From positions 1 to 64,000 of the IMG/VR virus record IMGVR_UViG_3300037517_002278: a DNA stretch of 64,000 bases; one strand, given 5' to 3'. Origin of the DNA: a virus. Under the pieces are notes generated by a model. It worked only from the letters and a program-made list of their open reading frames with translations. It had not been told where the DNA came from and ran no database searches. This document shows, piece by piece, positions 34,901-43,662 of the stretch. Each line of letters opens with the position of its first letter. Within the stretch, counting starts at the first letter, position 1. A program made the translations under genes and the position numbers.

Positions 34901-35263
34901 TAGATTTCCACCAATTAGTGTATTCTTATGAATAGTTACTAATTCTGAACTATTCGTAGTATCTATACTAATATATGGATTTGCTCCTTCGGTAATCAAA
35001 AGAGCGTTTAATACATTGTCTCTTATGAAAATGTCGGTAGCAGCATTTTGTAAATAAATGTCTCCGCCGTTTATCGTTAGATCTCCCGATAAATTGGCAT
35101 CAACTAGAGATTGAGCGCCACTAACAATATCATTGATAGCTTGTGTTACTATCTTTGATGTAGTAGAAAGAGAACTGGCATCACCAACATCGCTCGATAG
35201 GCGATTGATTTCTTGACGCTGCTGTTCAAACGTAAATGTTTTTAAAACTTCTCTAACCGCCAT
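28955..35263 (-). CDS. Giant baseplate/fibre protein with pectin-lyase-like region
   Basis: This 2,102-residue protein starts MAVREVLKTFTFEQQRQEINRLSSDVGD, a helical attachment segment. It continues with fibre-type repeats (SLDANLSGDLTINGGDIYLQ-like, IDSSNGDVYLTGGITIPSG). Residues about 485-570 (IYVSKGGSDTTYDG...AFKTIKRAAEAA...YLPKGTTIIGDNLRETIVRP) have the ladder pattern of a right-handed beta-helix/pectin-lyase fold. An FCCH-like module occurs near residue 1,690. In gene order it occupies the T4 gp10-gp12 interval, so a short-fibre or baseplate-wedge role is likely, but homology to T4 proteins is not evident by eye. It overlaps the upstream small gene by 11 bases. Confidence 0.75.
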   Translation of the reverse strand: MAVREVLKTFTFEQQRQEINRLSSDVGDASSLSTTSKIVTQAINDIVSGAQSLVDANLSGDLTINGGDIYLQNAATDIFIRDNVLNALLITEGANPYISIDTTNSSELVTIHKNTLIGGNLTVNGDITFRAGDGAAGSITLGDGNTDNIVFGADVNSSIIPNTNNTYNLGSSGQIWSSLFVSTITSSSNADVTIDPNGTGDFVFKGGTGQNFVINDGTVEKFRIDSSNGDVYLTGGITIPSGIAMQDNTTDAFQIKEGTNKYVSIDTVNGAEKVTLHKNVDILGDLFVAGTTTTINSTTVSVDDKNIELGSVATPSDATADGGGITLKATSDKTIKWLQSSGAWEFNTPVKIQDGLKISQNAIVNDNTTASDITITPGTDRVVILDTRSGFVVPKGTTAQRPTTPIATNGLVRFNTTTNELESFIDNEYVSLTDQFRYGITAPSNTLGNNGDFYFDKVKQDFYGPKEGGSWPTPICIKEDKVENVIYVSKGGSDTTYDGSTPAKAFKTIKRAAEAARATTGNTTIKVASGDYYEDNPIYLPKGTTIIGDNLRETIVRPLNDGVDMFWVTSGCYVAQFVMRDNYGDPSNSADALRGVGQLNSGINSFISNSTTTFNLFPGHNLKDISGIYKDGANMLQYKRTDTINYAYGQLVGGYPSLVIPPTNFTGNLTNGNAVVTGVSSTEGLEIGDVVTGTNITVGTTISSIDSATQITLSAPALANENGAALSVPGDGKCKRDLGLILDAVIHDLKVGGNVKSILAGESYRDANGNLQYITTEFVETKYAIDQLRLRARQVVTDTSIITESGFLAQYPAVTVGDCTNVQTNIDTLFGIVVSILDGADSPVYNPGPGYLVVDQEWMRVDDITGNTVTVSTNGRGVPNPITGAATVAAEHPNGAVVTQGGRIFRYAVSYPDQNGIKGAGRINVSSSNSIVTGTNTKFRSQTFAGGLIKVGNSSYTILSVQSDTQLTLATVPTSSVSATIYRFIPPKERIFLSPYVQNCSVISVLGQTSYNSTTKAYDASKTRAGGLLIDGGNLLSDTPLKSMVADAFTQVVFNSVGFHLKNDAYAQLVSVFEIFEDVGVLCETGGYASVTNSATNFGNEGLKAIGFSPVALPFYANGRVAGITNITKTSFATTASAIVGTSFSSVLSGAKTRVTVRVSANDISKFERGQIITIANHTATPNINGTGIEIETVRFSDNLFTFILNTPFLQSYAPPYAGGSTGLVTITSGSTYTKVTAINFQKAPLANQIVKIDQLPGLPDGEYIVDEIFIFSPPDEANTCEFSLVQKVPNADLPLVPNNAAIELRTPSSVNSSGHTFEYVGSGTNYMALPTNGGRAIPAKQSIEINAGKCYVSATDQDGNFTVGPNFNVDLRTGKATFTGAVAIGILDSLQLKGSPGTPIFAFSTNTDLGGSSGRSDQVLPTQKAVRDFVVDKVGPFFDLDVGTSPQPGLVVQLDGTGKINRDQIPPQEPFNVYVVDTDAERLVAAIPTLSKTVTAHTIGSNVLTLNNLVQVEIGYAVTGTNVPPNGLTDAKIVAIDTGTNQITLDVPGANFTSQISGTITIKNATPLKVGDFVVQTNTTTPPSRSYILASLPATINNNWQVISSEQVDASQIVSGIVSPARLGTRIANQNTFLSGLSKYVPLPKGVRAVPNQISGTTIITLGSDGPISVKGTSTPANISSAFYTSGGSPIFTFNTSTLHGLVNGDYVEVDGISPGSYNGYYQVTVIDGDTFTVPAAVNPGVYVTGGTVTKGDPYRTGFLDLDVNIAKFASGQSTGSSEYGVASFDYNTFEMLSSTGFSVTLRDKGVSLSKIENIGPRSLLGNTFYSEQNVAEVPLRGFAAEIFEYETVPNVSGKWEINELVTNRSIGERPQLQMVVGQSIKFILKQSNVGHPMFITTVPGQTGTIANPPASIYNIGITKFVSSVQSNGSGVEVGEIIVTVTQDTPSVLYYQDGSDPDNYGVINITNFRGSTVNVSQTFSTIAPVVIDTFSAKDIYTAKYLLQIHNKPIGPTNVQNQETKYLHSTELMIVHDGVDVLISEYGTLWTKNLGEFTATLNNNIISVTYTPTAVNGMPAGNPGGFWSGVENVISNTIRLSRDFLT

Positions 35264-35468
35264 GTTTGATTAATTCTCTTAGAAGATTTTTAATATCCGT
35301 TATTTCATGCTTTAAATCCTCAAGATCGTTCTGTAACTGTTTAATAGAACTGTTACTGCTGCGAGCTTTTTTTATATCTTCAAATAAACCCTTATCAGTA
35401 TTTATAACTGCTCCAGTGGAGTTATCTTTAATTAGATAATCATGATCTTGTATTCTACTGTAGTTCAT
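35253..35468 (-). CDS. Small coiled-coil structural accessory
   Basis: This 71-residue protein begins MNYSRIQDHDYLIKDNSTGAVINTDKGLFEDIKKAR. It ends in a coiled coil (IKQLQNDLEDLKHEITDIKNLLRELIKHGG). It is wedged between two giant structural genes, starting two bases after one stop and overlapping the next start by 11 bases, which implies strict translational coupling. Small proteins with this N-terminus are familiar from cyanophage baseplate operons. The function is unknown. Confidence 0.7.
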   Translation of the reverse strand: MNYSRIQDHDYLIKDNSTGAVINTDKGLFEDIKKARSSNSSIKQLQNDLEDLKHEITDIKNLLRELIKHGG

Positions 35469-35470
35469 TA

Positions 35471-38400
35471 TTAGAAGGAAGCAACAACTCTTAAGTCTTG
35501 AATTTTTGGTACATAAACGGGGTTAGCACTCCTCATAACAATTTTTACAGCAAAAGAAGTAAATTCCTGTAAATTGTTAACAGAATACTTATATTCCTTG
35601 TAAGCACTTTGATTTTCAATATAACCAGCAATTAAATTATCTGTTGATGGAATTACTTGAATATCTGGATTGCCAGATTGATTGAAATATTCCCATCTAA
35701 CATCATCAAAATTGTATTGGGATGTAGCATAATTTACTTTATAAAGAACTTGAACATCATCTATTTCAAACATATTAGCAGTTAATCTAACATCAATAGA
35801 AGTTGCTGGGGTTTCTAAAGTTATTTCTTTGGTTACATATTTTGCCAAAGAAGAACTATTGTTATTATTCTCTGGAACATATAGTACGCCAGGAGCATAA
35901 GAAACACTCTTAACTTCTAAGAATGATTTTGTATCCGCTGGTTGATTTTCGTACCCAACTAAATCATTAACTCTAAAAATATCTTTAGATTGATTTGATG
36001 CGCTTGAAATGGAAATTCTAGCATAAGCAGAACCAATGGTAGACGCAGCAGTATAATTATCATTGATGGGTTGCTTGTTACAAGATACTCTCAACCTCTT
36101 TTTGTTGTTATCCCAGGAAACAACTTTTCCATTAATTAAGTTGTCATATGATTTTGTAGTGTCTGTTTTATCAATCGCAGTAACAGTAGAATTTGCATTA
36201 AATGAAAATACTACTTCTGTTACTCCGCCAGAAGAAACTGTCAAACCAGTTAACGACGGTTGAGAAGCAAATGATAAAGACTCACTTGGAGAGAATAAAG
36301 TATCTGTTAACATTTTTACGAATAATTCGGCAGTTGTTGTGTCAAATTTAACAATTACTGCTTGAGCTCTTGATGTATTTCCAGAAACCAACTTAGTATT
36401 CGCAGCATCACCAGCAATTATAGAATTAACATTTGTTCCGTTTACTGTAAATTTATAAATCGGGTAAAATTCTATAATTTGATCTCTCCTTCCATATCTG
36501 TCTTCAACACCAGAAGATTTTTCAACATTATTATTTGATAAAATAACATTCGAAGATCTTAAATCAATCAGTGGTGACAAATATGATTTTGTTGAAGATA
36601 AAGATAACTTATATTGTAATGAATATTTTTTATCGCCCGTAATATTTTTTAACTCATTGACCCTTGAACACACTACTTTTTGATTATTGAAGAAATGTTC
36701 TTCATTTAAAAATGTTTTTTCATATTCTGATTGGGAATACGATTGATAGTTTACGACTTTTACATCTGCTGGCAAAATATTGGTAGTTTTTATTTCAGCA
36801 TTTACTTTTGTTTCGGGAAAATTCAAATAAGCAAGTTGAGCAAATGATTTTTCATATTTTCTGTTGTATGATGCTAATACTTTAGAACCACCGCCAAAAG
36901 CATTTGATGATGCCAATGTATTTGCAGTTATATTATAGAAATTTAATCCACTATTTGATACTTCATATAGTGTATTATTGATTTGTGAACTATCAAATCC
37001 ACCAAAACTATTTGAATTTTTAAAACTCACATAAGATTTTCCACTATCTTCAAATCCATTTAATCTATGATTTACTTTAATAACTTGATTATTGTTTCTA
37101 TACAGAGTAGAAGTTGCTGTAGTATCTGATAAGGAATCTGCTTCAAATGGATTTTCATCCAATACTTCATAATCTAAGAATTCATTAGTTAATTCGACTA
37201 TACCATTTCTAGAAATATCAAACTCAGCTCTATACAAAGTAAATTTGATATCTTCTAATAAGTCTTCTGTCCATGTATCTACGTTTTGGGATTTAAATAC
37301 AGATCCTAATAATGGTTGAGAAGTTACTACAGAATTAGAAGCAATTTCTACTTCACCCAACTTTGAAGACCACATGTTGTAATCCGTAGAGTCAGATTCA
37401 ATAACCAAAGCATATTCTGTTTCATTTTGTAAATATACTGGATTTTCAAAAGTAAATCTTGTTGGTGTAGTCGAACGAGTAGTTGTATCAATATCTGTTG
37501 CTACTCCCATTCTTACTGCTGGGGTGTCAATTTCGATAAATGACTGAATAGAAGCCGCAGAGGCAGAAGAACCAGTTCCAGTAATAATAATAGATGGTGG
37601 ATCAGTATAACCACTTCCAGCAACTAAAATATCAGCATCAAATATATTACCAGAAGAAACAGAACAAACCGCTCTAGCCTGTACGCCACCTGGAAGTTGG
37701 GGACTTTCTACCTGAATAGAAGCACTGTCATAACCTGAACCCAAATTATCAACTCTAAGATCAACTAATCTTCCAGAATCTCTTGCTACGGTAACTCTTA
37801 AATTTGTGTTCTGAGCAGCATTATAAGTAGTTAATGAAGCAAATCTTAATTCTTCGTTTTCAATAAATGATTTTCCATTGTGGTTACTTAAAACTACTGT
37901 ATAAACTTGATCATTTGTTAGAGTATAACTTCCTGTTGTAGATGGAGTTAATACAATATTGTTTCTATCATAAACATCTTTTACAGGTCCAACTGATCCA
38001 GATGTTACACCACTACAATTTTCTCCTTTATTAATTGTTAGAGTTCCATTTGTATAGACTCTTAAATATGTGTCTGGATTTAAAACACTTTCGCTGCCAG
38101 GTAAAATATACTTTCCTGGTTTGCCACTTTCTATGTTTGTTAGATAAACTTTAATTGGTATAGAAGAACTCTTTGTGCTAAAGAATAAATCAATACCAGT
38201 TAAGAATAATCCACCAGGGAATTTTTCAACTTTAAATGATTGTGATAGTGGATTTGGTTTTACTTGTGCTCTTGTATTCTCAATATATTGAATTCCTTCT
38301 TTTGCCTTGAAAATTGCTGGAGTAGTTGAAATAATTGATGCTGGTTGTTCTGGTAAGTTACCAGACACATAATAATTGATTTCTGCGTAAGAATCAACAG

Positions 38401-41400
38401 TGCTATCAATTAATCCTGTTGAATCAGAAGTAAATTTAATATTTTTTATCCCAGTAGTGAAGAATAATTCTACTGTCGTATCATATTGAACATCATTAAT
38501 TGATCCAGTCCAAGCAGAACCAGACTGAGGAGCATTTCCAGAAGGAATTAAAATCATTCCACTTAAATTGCCATTTGCGTCAGATGTAAGACCACTATTA
38601 AAGGTACTTAAAGAGTTTCCAGATACACCAGTATATCTGTAATCTTGATTGACCCATCTATCTATTGGTTGATTGTCCATGAAGACATAAAACTTGGTAA
38701 ATGGCTTCATTCTGGTCAGTGTAAAGAATACAGGAACCGAGCGACAGAATTGCTGTAGTGAATTTGCTACAGTATTTTTTCCACTCTTTCTGGATGGAAC
38801 ATTTTGAGCTAATTGATTATTTTGAGGACTAATATTAGAATTGCTAGAGATATTTGCGTTCGTTGAACTAGAAGTAGCAAGATTGCTCGAAATATTACTT
38901 AAAGAAGTAGTATTGAAAAATACTCTATCTGTTCCCACCCAATTTACAATAAAGTTGTTATGTAAACTAGCATATGCATCTCTAGAATCACTCTTGGCAT
39001 AGAACGTCGAGAAAACTTGACTGTCATTGTCTAAAATTAATGGGAATTGTTTTTGCTCATACCATCTGTCTATATTTGGATTTAAATGAGCATCACCAAC
39101 ATATTGAAGTACTACAAATGGATTTACGGGTACAGTTTTAGTGGCGAATGGGTTTTTTACGAAAACAATATTATCATAAGGTAATGTTAATACTTCACCC
39201 GTTTTTCTGTAGTGATTTAAATCTCTTTGGTCCTTATTTACATTAACTTCAGTTAACTTTAAGGATGTTTCATATGAGGGTGTTCTTAATACGGACTGCT
39301 GTGTATCAATCGCACACTTATAATCTAAAGATTTTAAGTTGCCAATGCCATGATTTTCAAAATTATCTACAAGGAATCCACTCTTAAATCTATCGAGACC
39401 AACATCATCTTTAATCTGCATGTTCAATGCTTGTTGTTCTAATACACTCAGTAGTGTGTATTTTTCTAGTCTTTCTACTCTTTTTTCTAGTTTGGCAATA
39501 TCGCGCATTGTGTAACGCTTGTTGTCAACTGGAATAATACGAACATCATCTGATGTCGCAGTATAGGCAGGAACATACAGATAATAAAGTGGGATAGCAT
39601 CATCTACATCAGCTGGTTTTGTTGGATTTAATGAAGAATTTCCTTCTTTTACTATAAATTCTCCTTTTTTGTCTAAGAAAATCCCATCAATTCTATCTAA
39701 AAATTGAGACGAAGAATATGAGATAGTGTATGATAAATTGCTATCAGACGCTGGAGTATTGGAGGTTACCCCAGCAGATCCAGTAAAACTATTATAATCA
39801 ACTAAAGAAAGAATAGATATGTCTTGATATCCACTGATAATTGAAGACGAATCAACTTTTGGACGGAAATCAAATACATCTCTGAGAGAAATTTTTCCGT
39901 ATACCGATGAATTGAAATCAGGAATTTCAGACAAACCAACTCCAGATTCGTGTACATAAGAATCTACGGTACAAAAATCTCCTTGCGAATGTTCAAAATA
40001 GTCAAATGATATAATTAGTTGTCCTGTTGGTGTTTCGTATCCTGGTTTTAAAACAAGGCGAGAAATATCATAGAATGTATCTCTCTGTCCATCGTCAAAA
40101 GTAAATCTTTCTGTTACATCAGTTCCTGTGACCAAATCTCCAGTTGACGAAACTACAGGAGGTGTTTGAGAAGTCCCTTCATACACATAGTTAATTTTCA
40201 CTACATCAGAATATGAAATAACCTCATCGCTACTTGAGTCTACGTCAATTCCTCTAAGTGGTATAACTTTATCGCCAGGGGTTACCACCAATACTCTTTT
40301 GTTTGAGTTAAATGTTTTTAATCTTGGTCTAGCTTTTAAAACTTCAATCGTTGCGGTTAATTTTAATATTGGGAAATTTGTTGTAGTGCCGAAGAAACTA
40401 GATGGCAGAGAAATCGTTACACTACCAGCAGTTACTCCACCTATAGTGGAGGTAGTTGAATTTTGAACAGAAACTTGATCATCTTTTAAGAAAATAATAT
40501 CACCGTTATTAACGGTAGTTGAAGATTTTTTATCTAGAACAGTCAGTAAGAAATTTTCTTTTGAGAATGGAGCGAATCTCTGTGTGCCATAAGGAAGTTG
40601 AGCAGCAAATGTAATGTTTCCTCCACTTGTAGACGCAGTTGTTACGAAGTCTCTTCTAAAGAAATATGATATTTCGGAATTTTCTGGATCTTGAACAATT
40701 TTACTTAAATATTTTGTTCCAGATGGAATTACCAAAGAAGCCTTAGAAGCATTTCCAATTATAGAACGTACTTTAATAACACTAGTGTTTGTTACATTAT
40801 TTTGTAAAACATTGTCAAAATAAATTCTTGCTTTTATTAGTCCTTCTGGGAAATCTACCCTTTGTACAATAACACGAACAACATTATTTGCTGTGTCTGT
40901 GAATTGTATCAAATCACCAGGAACTACTTCTGTTGCTGGATTGCCAGAGAATCCATTGCACTCAATAAATTTGGAACCCTTAGTTCCAGAAAATGTAAAG
41001 TCAGTTAATACTTTATTTGTTAAATAAGCAGAATCAAATGACTCTACATCGCAAGTAAATGTGTAAACATTTCCTGCTCCAAAAGACGAATGTAGAGATT
41101 TGACATTTTCTGGACCATAATTTTGTACAGAGTTTCTATATAAAACGGGTGTTACTACGGCGGATGATATTGGATTAGTTGTTCCAGTATCGAAAGAAAC
41201 TACTGGAGTTGAAGCATAAGTTTGTGATACTAAATTACGATCTTTGATTATAATTTTAAAGATAATGTTTCCAAGTATTCCTAGTTCTACAGCCGAATTA
41301 TCGTAAGTTATTCCATTAATTTTTAATTTTGTTGATGATGGATATCCTTCTCCTCTACTATTTACAGTAAAGTGTGAGATTGTGCCATCTCTAGCAATTC

Positions 41401-43621
41401 TTTGTGTATTTCCTGCTTCATCAACTATGGTTTCGCCAGAAATAAATTGCCCAGATAAAACTCTAACATAAAGTATACTACCTGATGTGTATTTTGACCC
41501 CTGAGAACCTTCTATCACACCATAAGCATCACTGGTTAATCCAGTGACATATTTTCCTGGAACAAATGTTTGAGTAGCAATTACTTGATCTAGCGTTAAT
41601 TGTGTGAAAAAAGTGGGATTAAAATAAGAAAACTTAAATACTGAATTGTAAGTATTTGTTCCTGTACTAAGTCTTCCCTTAGAGATTACAATATCAGTAT
41701 CAACATTAAACCCAGATCCTATTTTTTCTAGATTAAAATCTTTTGGTTTACAAACACCGACGATTGGAGTTATTACATTATTGTAATCTACAATATGCGA
41801 GTATGGAGAAATGGATGCGTTTTGTCCTTGACCCTGGAAATAAAACTCTCTGGCATCATCTTGAGTTAAGAACAACTTTCTTCTTTTTACAGTATCGAAA
41901 TCGTCGTATTCTTTTAAAAATACTTGTAAATCTTCTTTATTTCCAAGAACAGTTAATTCCAAATAATTTGGTTCTGTTGTACCAGTGTAAGGAATATCTG
42001 GTCTTTTAACCACTGAGAAAGATAAAACATCAATACTTCTAGCAATAGTGGCGGCAGCCGAACTGCCCAAGTTTACCACAAACCACAATTTAGTAAATGT
42101 GGTGCCAAATTCCGCATCGGTTGGAAAAGTTCTGGCAGCAAAATTCGCAGGATCCGAAAGATACAACGTCATGATACCATCATCTAATGTATATTTCAGA
42201 CCGCGCCTTTGAATAGTTTGTTTTGGACTAGATGCAGTTTCGATATTATTCAATCCAACAGAACCATCATTAAAAATTGAATTCATATAAACGGTGGGAT
42301 ATGCCGTCAATTCTTGACTATCGGCATTTAATGGTATACTACCATAAACATTAGTTACATTAAAATACGAAAGCGGAGAAAACTTTAGTCTATTATTGCT
42401 TTGTACTAAAGTATCCCTAGCTTTATTAATTTCTAAATATTTCTTTTCTTTATTTACAACTTCAAATCCTTTGATGTAAGCTTTGCCAGACTCTAATCCA
42501 GCAACCATCAAATTAGATGCCGCCGATACAGTTTTTGTATTTACTAATTTCGTTTCTTCATTAAATGGATATAATCCTTTATTGCCTTCTTTTTGATAAT
42601 ATTCTCTCAAATCCAACGAAAAATTATCAACAACATAATCTCCAGATTCGTCAAAAGTTCTTCTTGCTAATGTTTCCTCTAAAACATTATAATCAGTTGA
42701 CTTGACAAGTTGTTGAATTTCTCCATTTTTGATTGTAACTAATTGGACGTATTGATTATCTGTAAGAGAATCGTAGTCTAATACAATTAATTGTAAATCA
42801 ATATTAAATCTATGTGCTCCAGGAGCAGAAAAATTGGAAGATCCTTGAGAATTATCGTATAAGGACGAATCTTTTTCTGGAGTAACTATATTTTCGCTGA
42901 TAGCAAATCCAACTTTTGCCGATGGTTTATTGTAATATTTGTCAACAATAATAAGTTGTTCTGGATTATTAACAAAATAACCATTTACAAAATATACTCC
43001 CGACTCTACCTTTACGGCAGAGGCATAACCCATTGCTGGACTGTCAATAATTCTACTAAGTCCTGTGTCATAATCTTTGACTGTAATGGTTGTTGGGAGA
43101 ACACTGCCGTCAGTACCAACAACCAACGTTGGCGTGTCAAGCAAATCTAAAACTTCTAAATTCTCTCCCTGTCGGAAAGTAGTTTCGTTGTTGGCATTGC
43201 CACTATTAATATATTTTACAAATAAAATATCAGATTCAACTTCAGAAGAAAAGGCATACCAAACAACGGAAGCTTGAACACCAGAAGATAATCCTTGTAA
43301 AGTCTTTCCTACTAACTGTGAAATATCATATTTTTCAAATACAATATTTCCATTTTGATTGACGGCAACATCATCAACAGATGCTAATTTGACATAATCT
43401 AATTTATTATTAAATGATACCTCTCCAGGAACAACCATTTGTCCCTGTTTAAATCTACTTCTGCCAAAATTTTCAATTTGATTTTGTAAAACAGATTGTA
43501 AAGTAGTTAACTCTCTGGTTTGTATGCTGTATCCAGGGCGAAACAATACTTTGTAAAACCCTTTGTCTACATTAAAATCATCGTTATATGGTGGGACGCT
43601 AAGATTTGTCTTTTGAGGCAT
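35471..43621 (-). CDS. Giant DUF4815-type baseplate protein
   Basis: This 2,716-residue protein starts MPQKTNLSVPPYNDDFNVDK, continuing FYKVLFRPGYSIQTRELTTLQSVLQNQIE. This is the characteristic N-terminus of DUF4815 structural proteins, which fills roughly the first 600 residues. Residues near 1,410-1,450 hold a helical segment (MRDIAKLEKRVERLEKYTLLSVLEQQ). Around residues 1,940-2,030 are two NxGSGY modules (NLGSGYDSASIQV, VAGSGYTDPPSIIITG). By order after gp8 it occupies the T4 gp9/gp10 position, and is probably a peripheral baseplate component to which fibres attach. The size is far beyond T4 gp10 (602). Confidence 0.82.
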   Translation of the reverse strand: MPQKTNLSVPPYNDDFNVDKGFYKVLFRPGYSIQTRELTTLQSVLQNQIENFGRSRFKQGQMVVPGEVSFNNKLDYVKLASVDDVAVNQNGNIVFEKYDISQLVGKTLQGLSSGVQASVVWYAFSSEVESDILFVKYINSGNANNETTFRQGENLEVLDLLDTPTLVVGTDGSVLPTTITVKDYDTGLSRIIDSPAMGYASAVKVESGVYFVNGYFVNNPEQLIIVDKYYNKPSAKVGFAISENIVTPEKDSSLYDNSQGSSNFSAPGAHRFNIDLQLIVLDYDSLTDNQYVQLVTIKNGEIQQLVKSTDYNVLEETLARRTFDESGDYVVDNFSLDLREYYQKEGNKGLYPFNEETKLVNTKTVSAASNLMVAGLESGKAYIKGFEVVNKEKKYLEINKARDTLVQSNNRLKFSPLSYFNVTNVYGSIPLNADSQELTAYPTVYMNSIFNDGSVGLNNIETASSPKQTIQRRGLKYTLDDGIMTLYLSDPANFAARTFPTDAEFGTTFTKLWFVVNLGSSAAATIARSIDVLSFSVVKRPDIPYTGTTEPNYLELTVLGNKEDLQVFLKEYDDFDTVKRRKLFLTQDDAREFYFQGQGQNASISPYSHIVDYNNVITPIVGVCKPKDFNLEKIGSGFNVDTDIVISKGRLSTGTNTYNSVFKFSYFNPTFFTQLTLDQVIATQTFVPGKYVTGLTSDAYGVIEGSQGSKYTSGSILYVRVLSGQFISGETIVDEAGNTQRIARDGTISHFTVNSRGEGYPSSTKLKINGITYDNSAVELGILGNIIFKIIIKDRNLVSQTYASTPVVSFDTGTTNPISSAVVTPVLYRNSVQNYGPENVKSLHSSFGAGNVYTFTCDVESFDSAYLTNKVLTDFTFSGTKGSKFIECNGFSGNPATEVVPGDLIQFTDTANNVVRVIVQRVDFPEGLIKARIYFDNVLQNNVTNTSVIKVRSIIGNASKASLVIPSGTKYLSKIVQDPENSEISYFFRRDFVTTASTSGGNITFAAQLPYGTQRFAPFSKENFLLTVLDKKSSTTVNNGDIIFLKDDQVSVQNSTTSTIGGVTAGSVTISLPSSFFGTTTNFPILKLTATIEVLKARPRLKTFNSNKRVLVVTPGDKVIPLRGIDVDSSSDEVISYSDVVKINYVYEGTSQTPPVVSSTGDLVTGTDVTERFTFDDGQRDTFYDISRLVLKPGYETPTGQLIISFDYFEHSQGDFCTVDSYVHESGVGLSEIPDFNSSVYGKISLRDVFDFRPKVDSSSIISGYQDISILSLVDYNSFTGSAGVTSNTPASDSNLSYTISYSSSQFLDRIDGIFLDKKGEFIVKEGNSSLNPTKPADVDDAIPLYYLYVPAYTATSDDVRIIPVDNKRYTMRDIAKLEKRVERLEKYTLLSVLEQQALNMQIKDDVGLDRFKSGFLVDNFENHGIGNLKSLDYKCAIDTQQSVLRTPSYETSLKLTEVNVNKDQRDLNHYRKTGEVLTLPYDNIVFVKNPFATKTVPVNPFVVLQYVGDAHLNPNIDRWYEQKQFPLILDNDSQVFSTFYAKSDSRDAYASLHNNFIVNWVGTDRVFFNTTSLSNISSNLATSSSTNANISSNSNISPQNNQLAQNVPSRKSGKNTVANSLQQFCRSVPVFFTLTRMKPFTKFYVFMDNQPIDRWVNQDYRYTGVSGNSLSTFNSGLTSDANGNLSGMILIPSGNAPQSGSAWTGSINDVQYDTTVELFFTTGIKNIKFTSDSTGLIDSTVDSYAEINYYVSGNLPEQPASIISTTPAIFKAKEGIQYIENTRAQVKPNPLSQSFKVEKFPGGLFLTGIDLFFSTKSSSIPIKVYLTNIESGKPGKYILPGSESVLNPDTYLRVYTNGTLTINKGENCSGVTSGSVGPVKDVYDRNNIVLTPSTTGSYTLTNDQVYTVVLSNHNGKSFIENEELRFASLTTYNAAQNTNLRVTVARDSGRLVDLRVDNLGSGYDSASIQVESPQLPGGVQARAVCSVSSGNIFDADILVAGSGYTDPPSIIITGTGSSASAASIQSFIEIDTPAVRMGVATDIDTTTRSTTPTRFTFENPVYLQNETEYALVIESDSTDYNMWSSKLGEVEIASNSVVTSQPLLGSVFKSQNVDTWTEDLLEDIKFTLYRAEFDISRNGIVELTNEFLDYEVLDENPFEADSLSDTTATSTLYRNNNQVIKVNHRLNGFEDSGKSYVSFKNSNSFGGFDSSQINNTLYEVSNSGLNFYNITANTLASSNAFGGGSKVLASYNRKYEKSFAQLAYLNFPETKVNAEIKTTNILPADVKVVNYQSYSQSEYEKTFLNEEHFFNNQKVVCSRVNELKNITGDKKYSLQYKLSLSSTKSYLSPLIDLRSSNVILSNNNVEKSSGVEDRYGRRDQIIEFYPIYKFTVNGTNVNSIIAGDAANTKLVSGNTSRAQAVIVKFDTTTAELFVKMLTDTLFSPSESLSFASQPSLTGLTVSSGGVTEVVFSFNANSTVTAIDKTDTTKSYDNLINGKVVSWDNNKKRLRVSCNKQPINDNYTAASTIGSAYARISISSASNQSKDIFRVNDLVGYENQPADTKSFLEVKSVSYAPGVLYVPENNNNSSSLAKYVTKEITLETPATSIDVRLTANMFEIDDVQVLYKVNYATSQYNFDDVRWEYFNQSGNPDIQVIPSTDNLIAGYIENQSAYKEYKYSVNNLQEFTSFAVKIVMRSANPVYVPKIQDLRVVASF

Positions 43622-43662
43622 TTTATTCTCAATCTCTTACGTGTAATTTACTTTAAAAAAAA

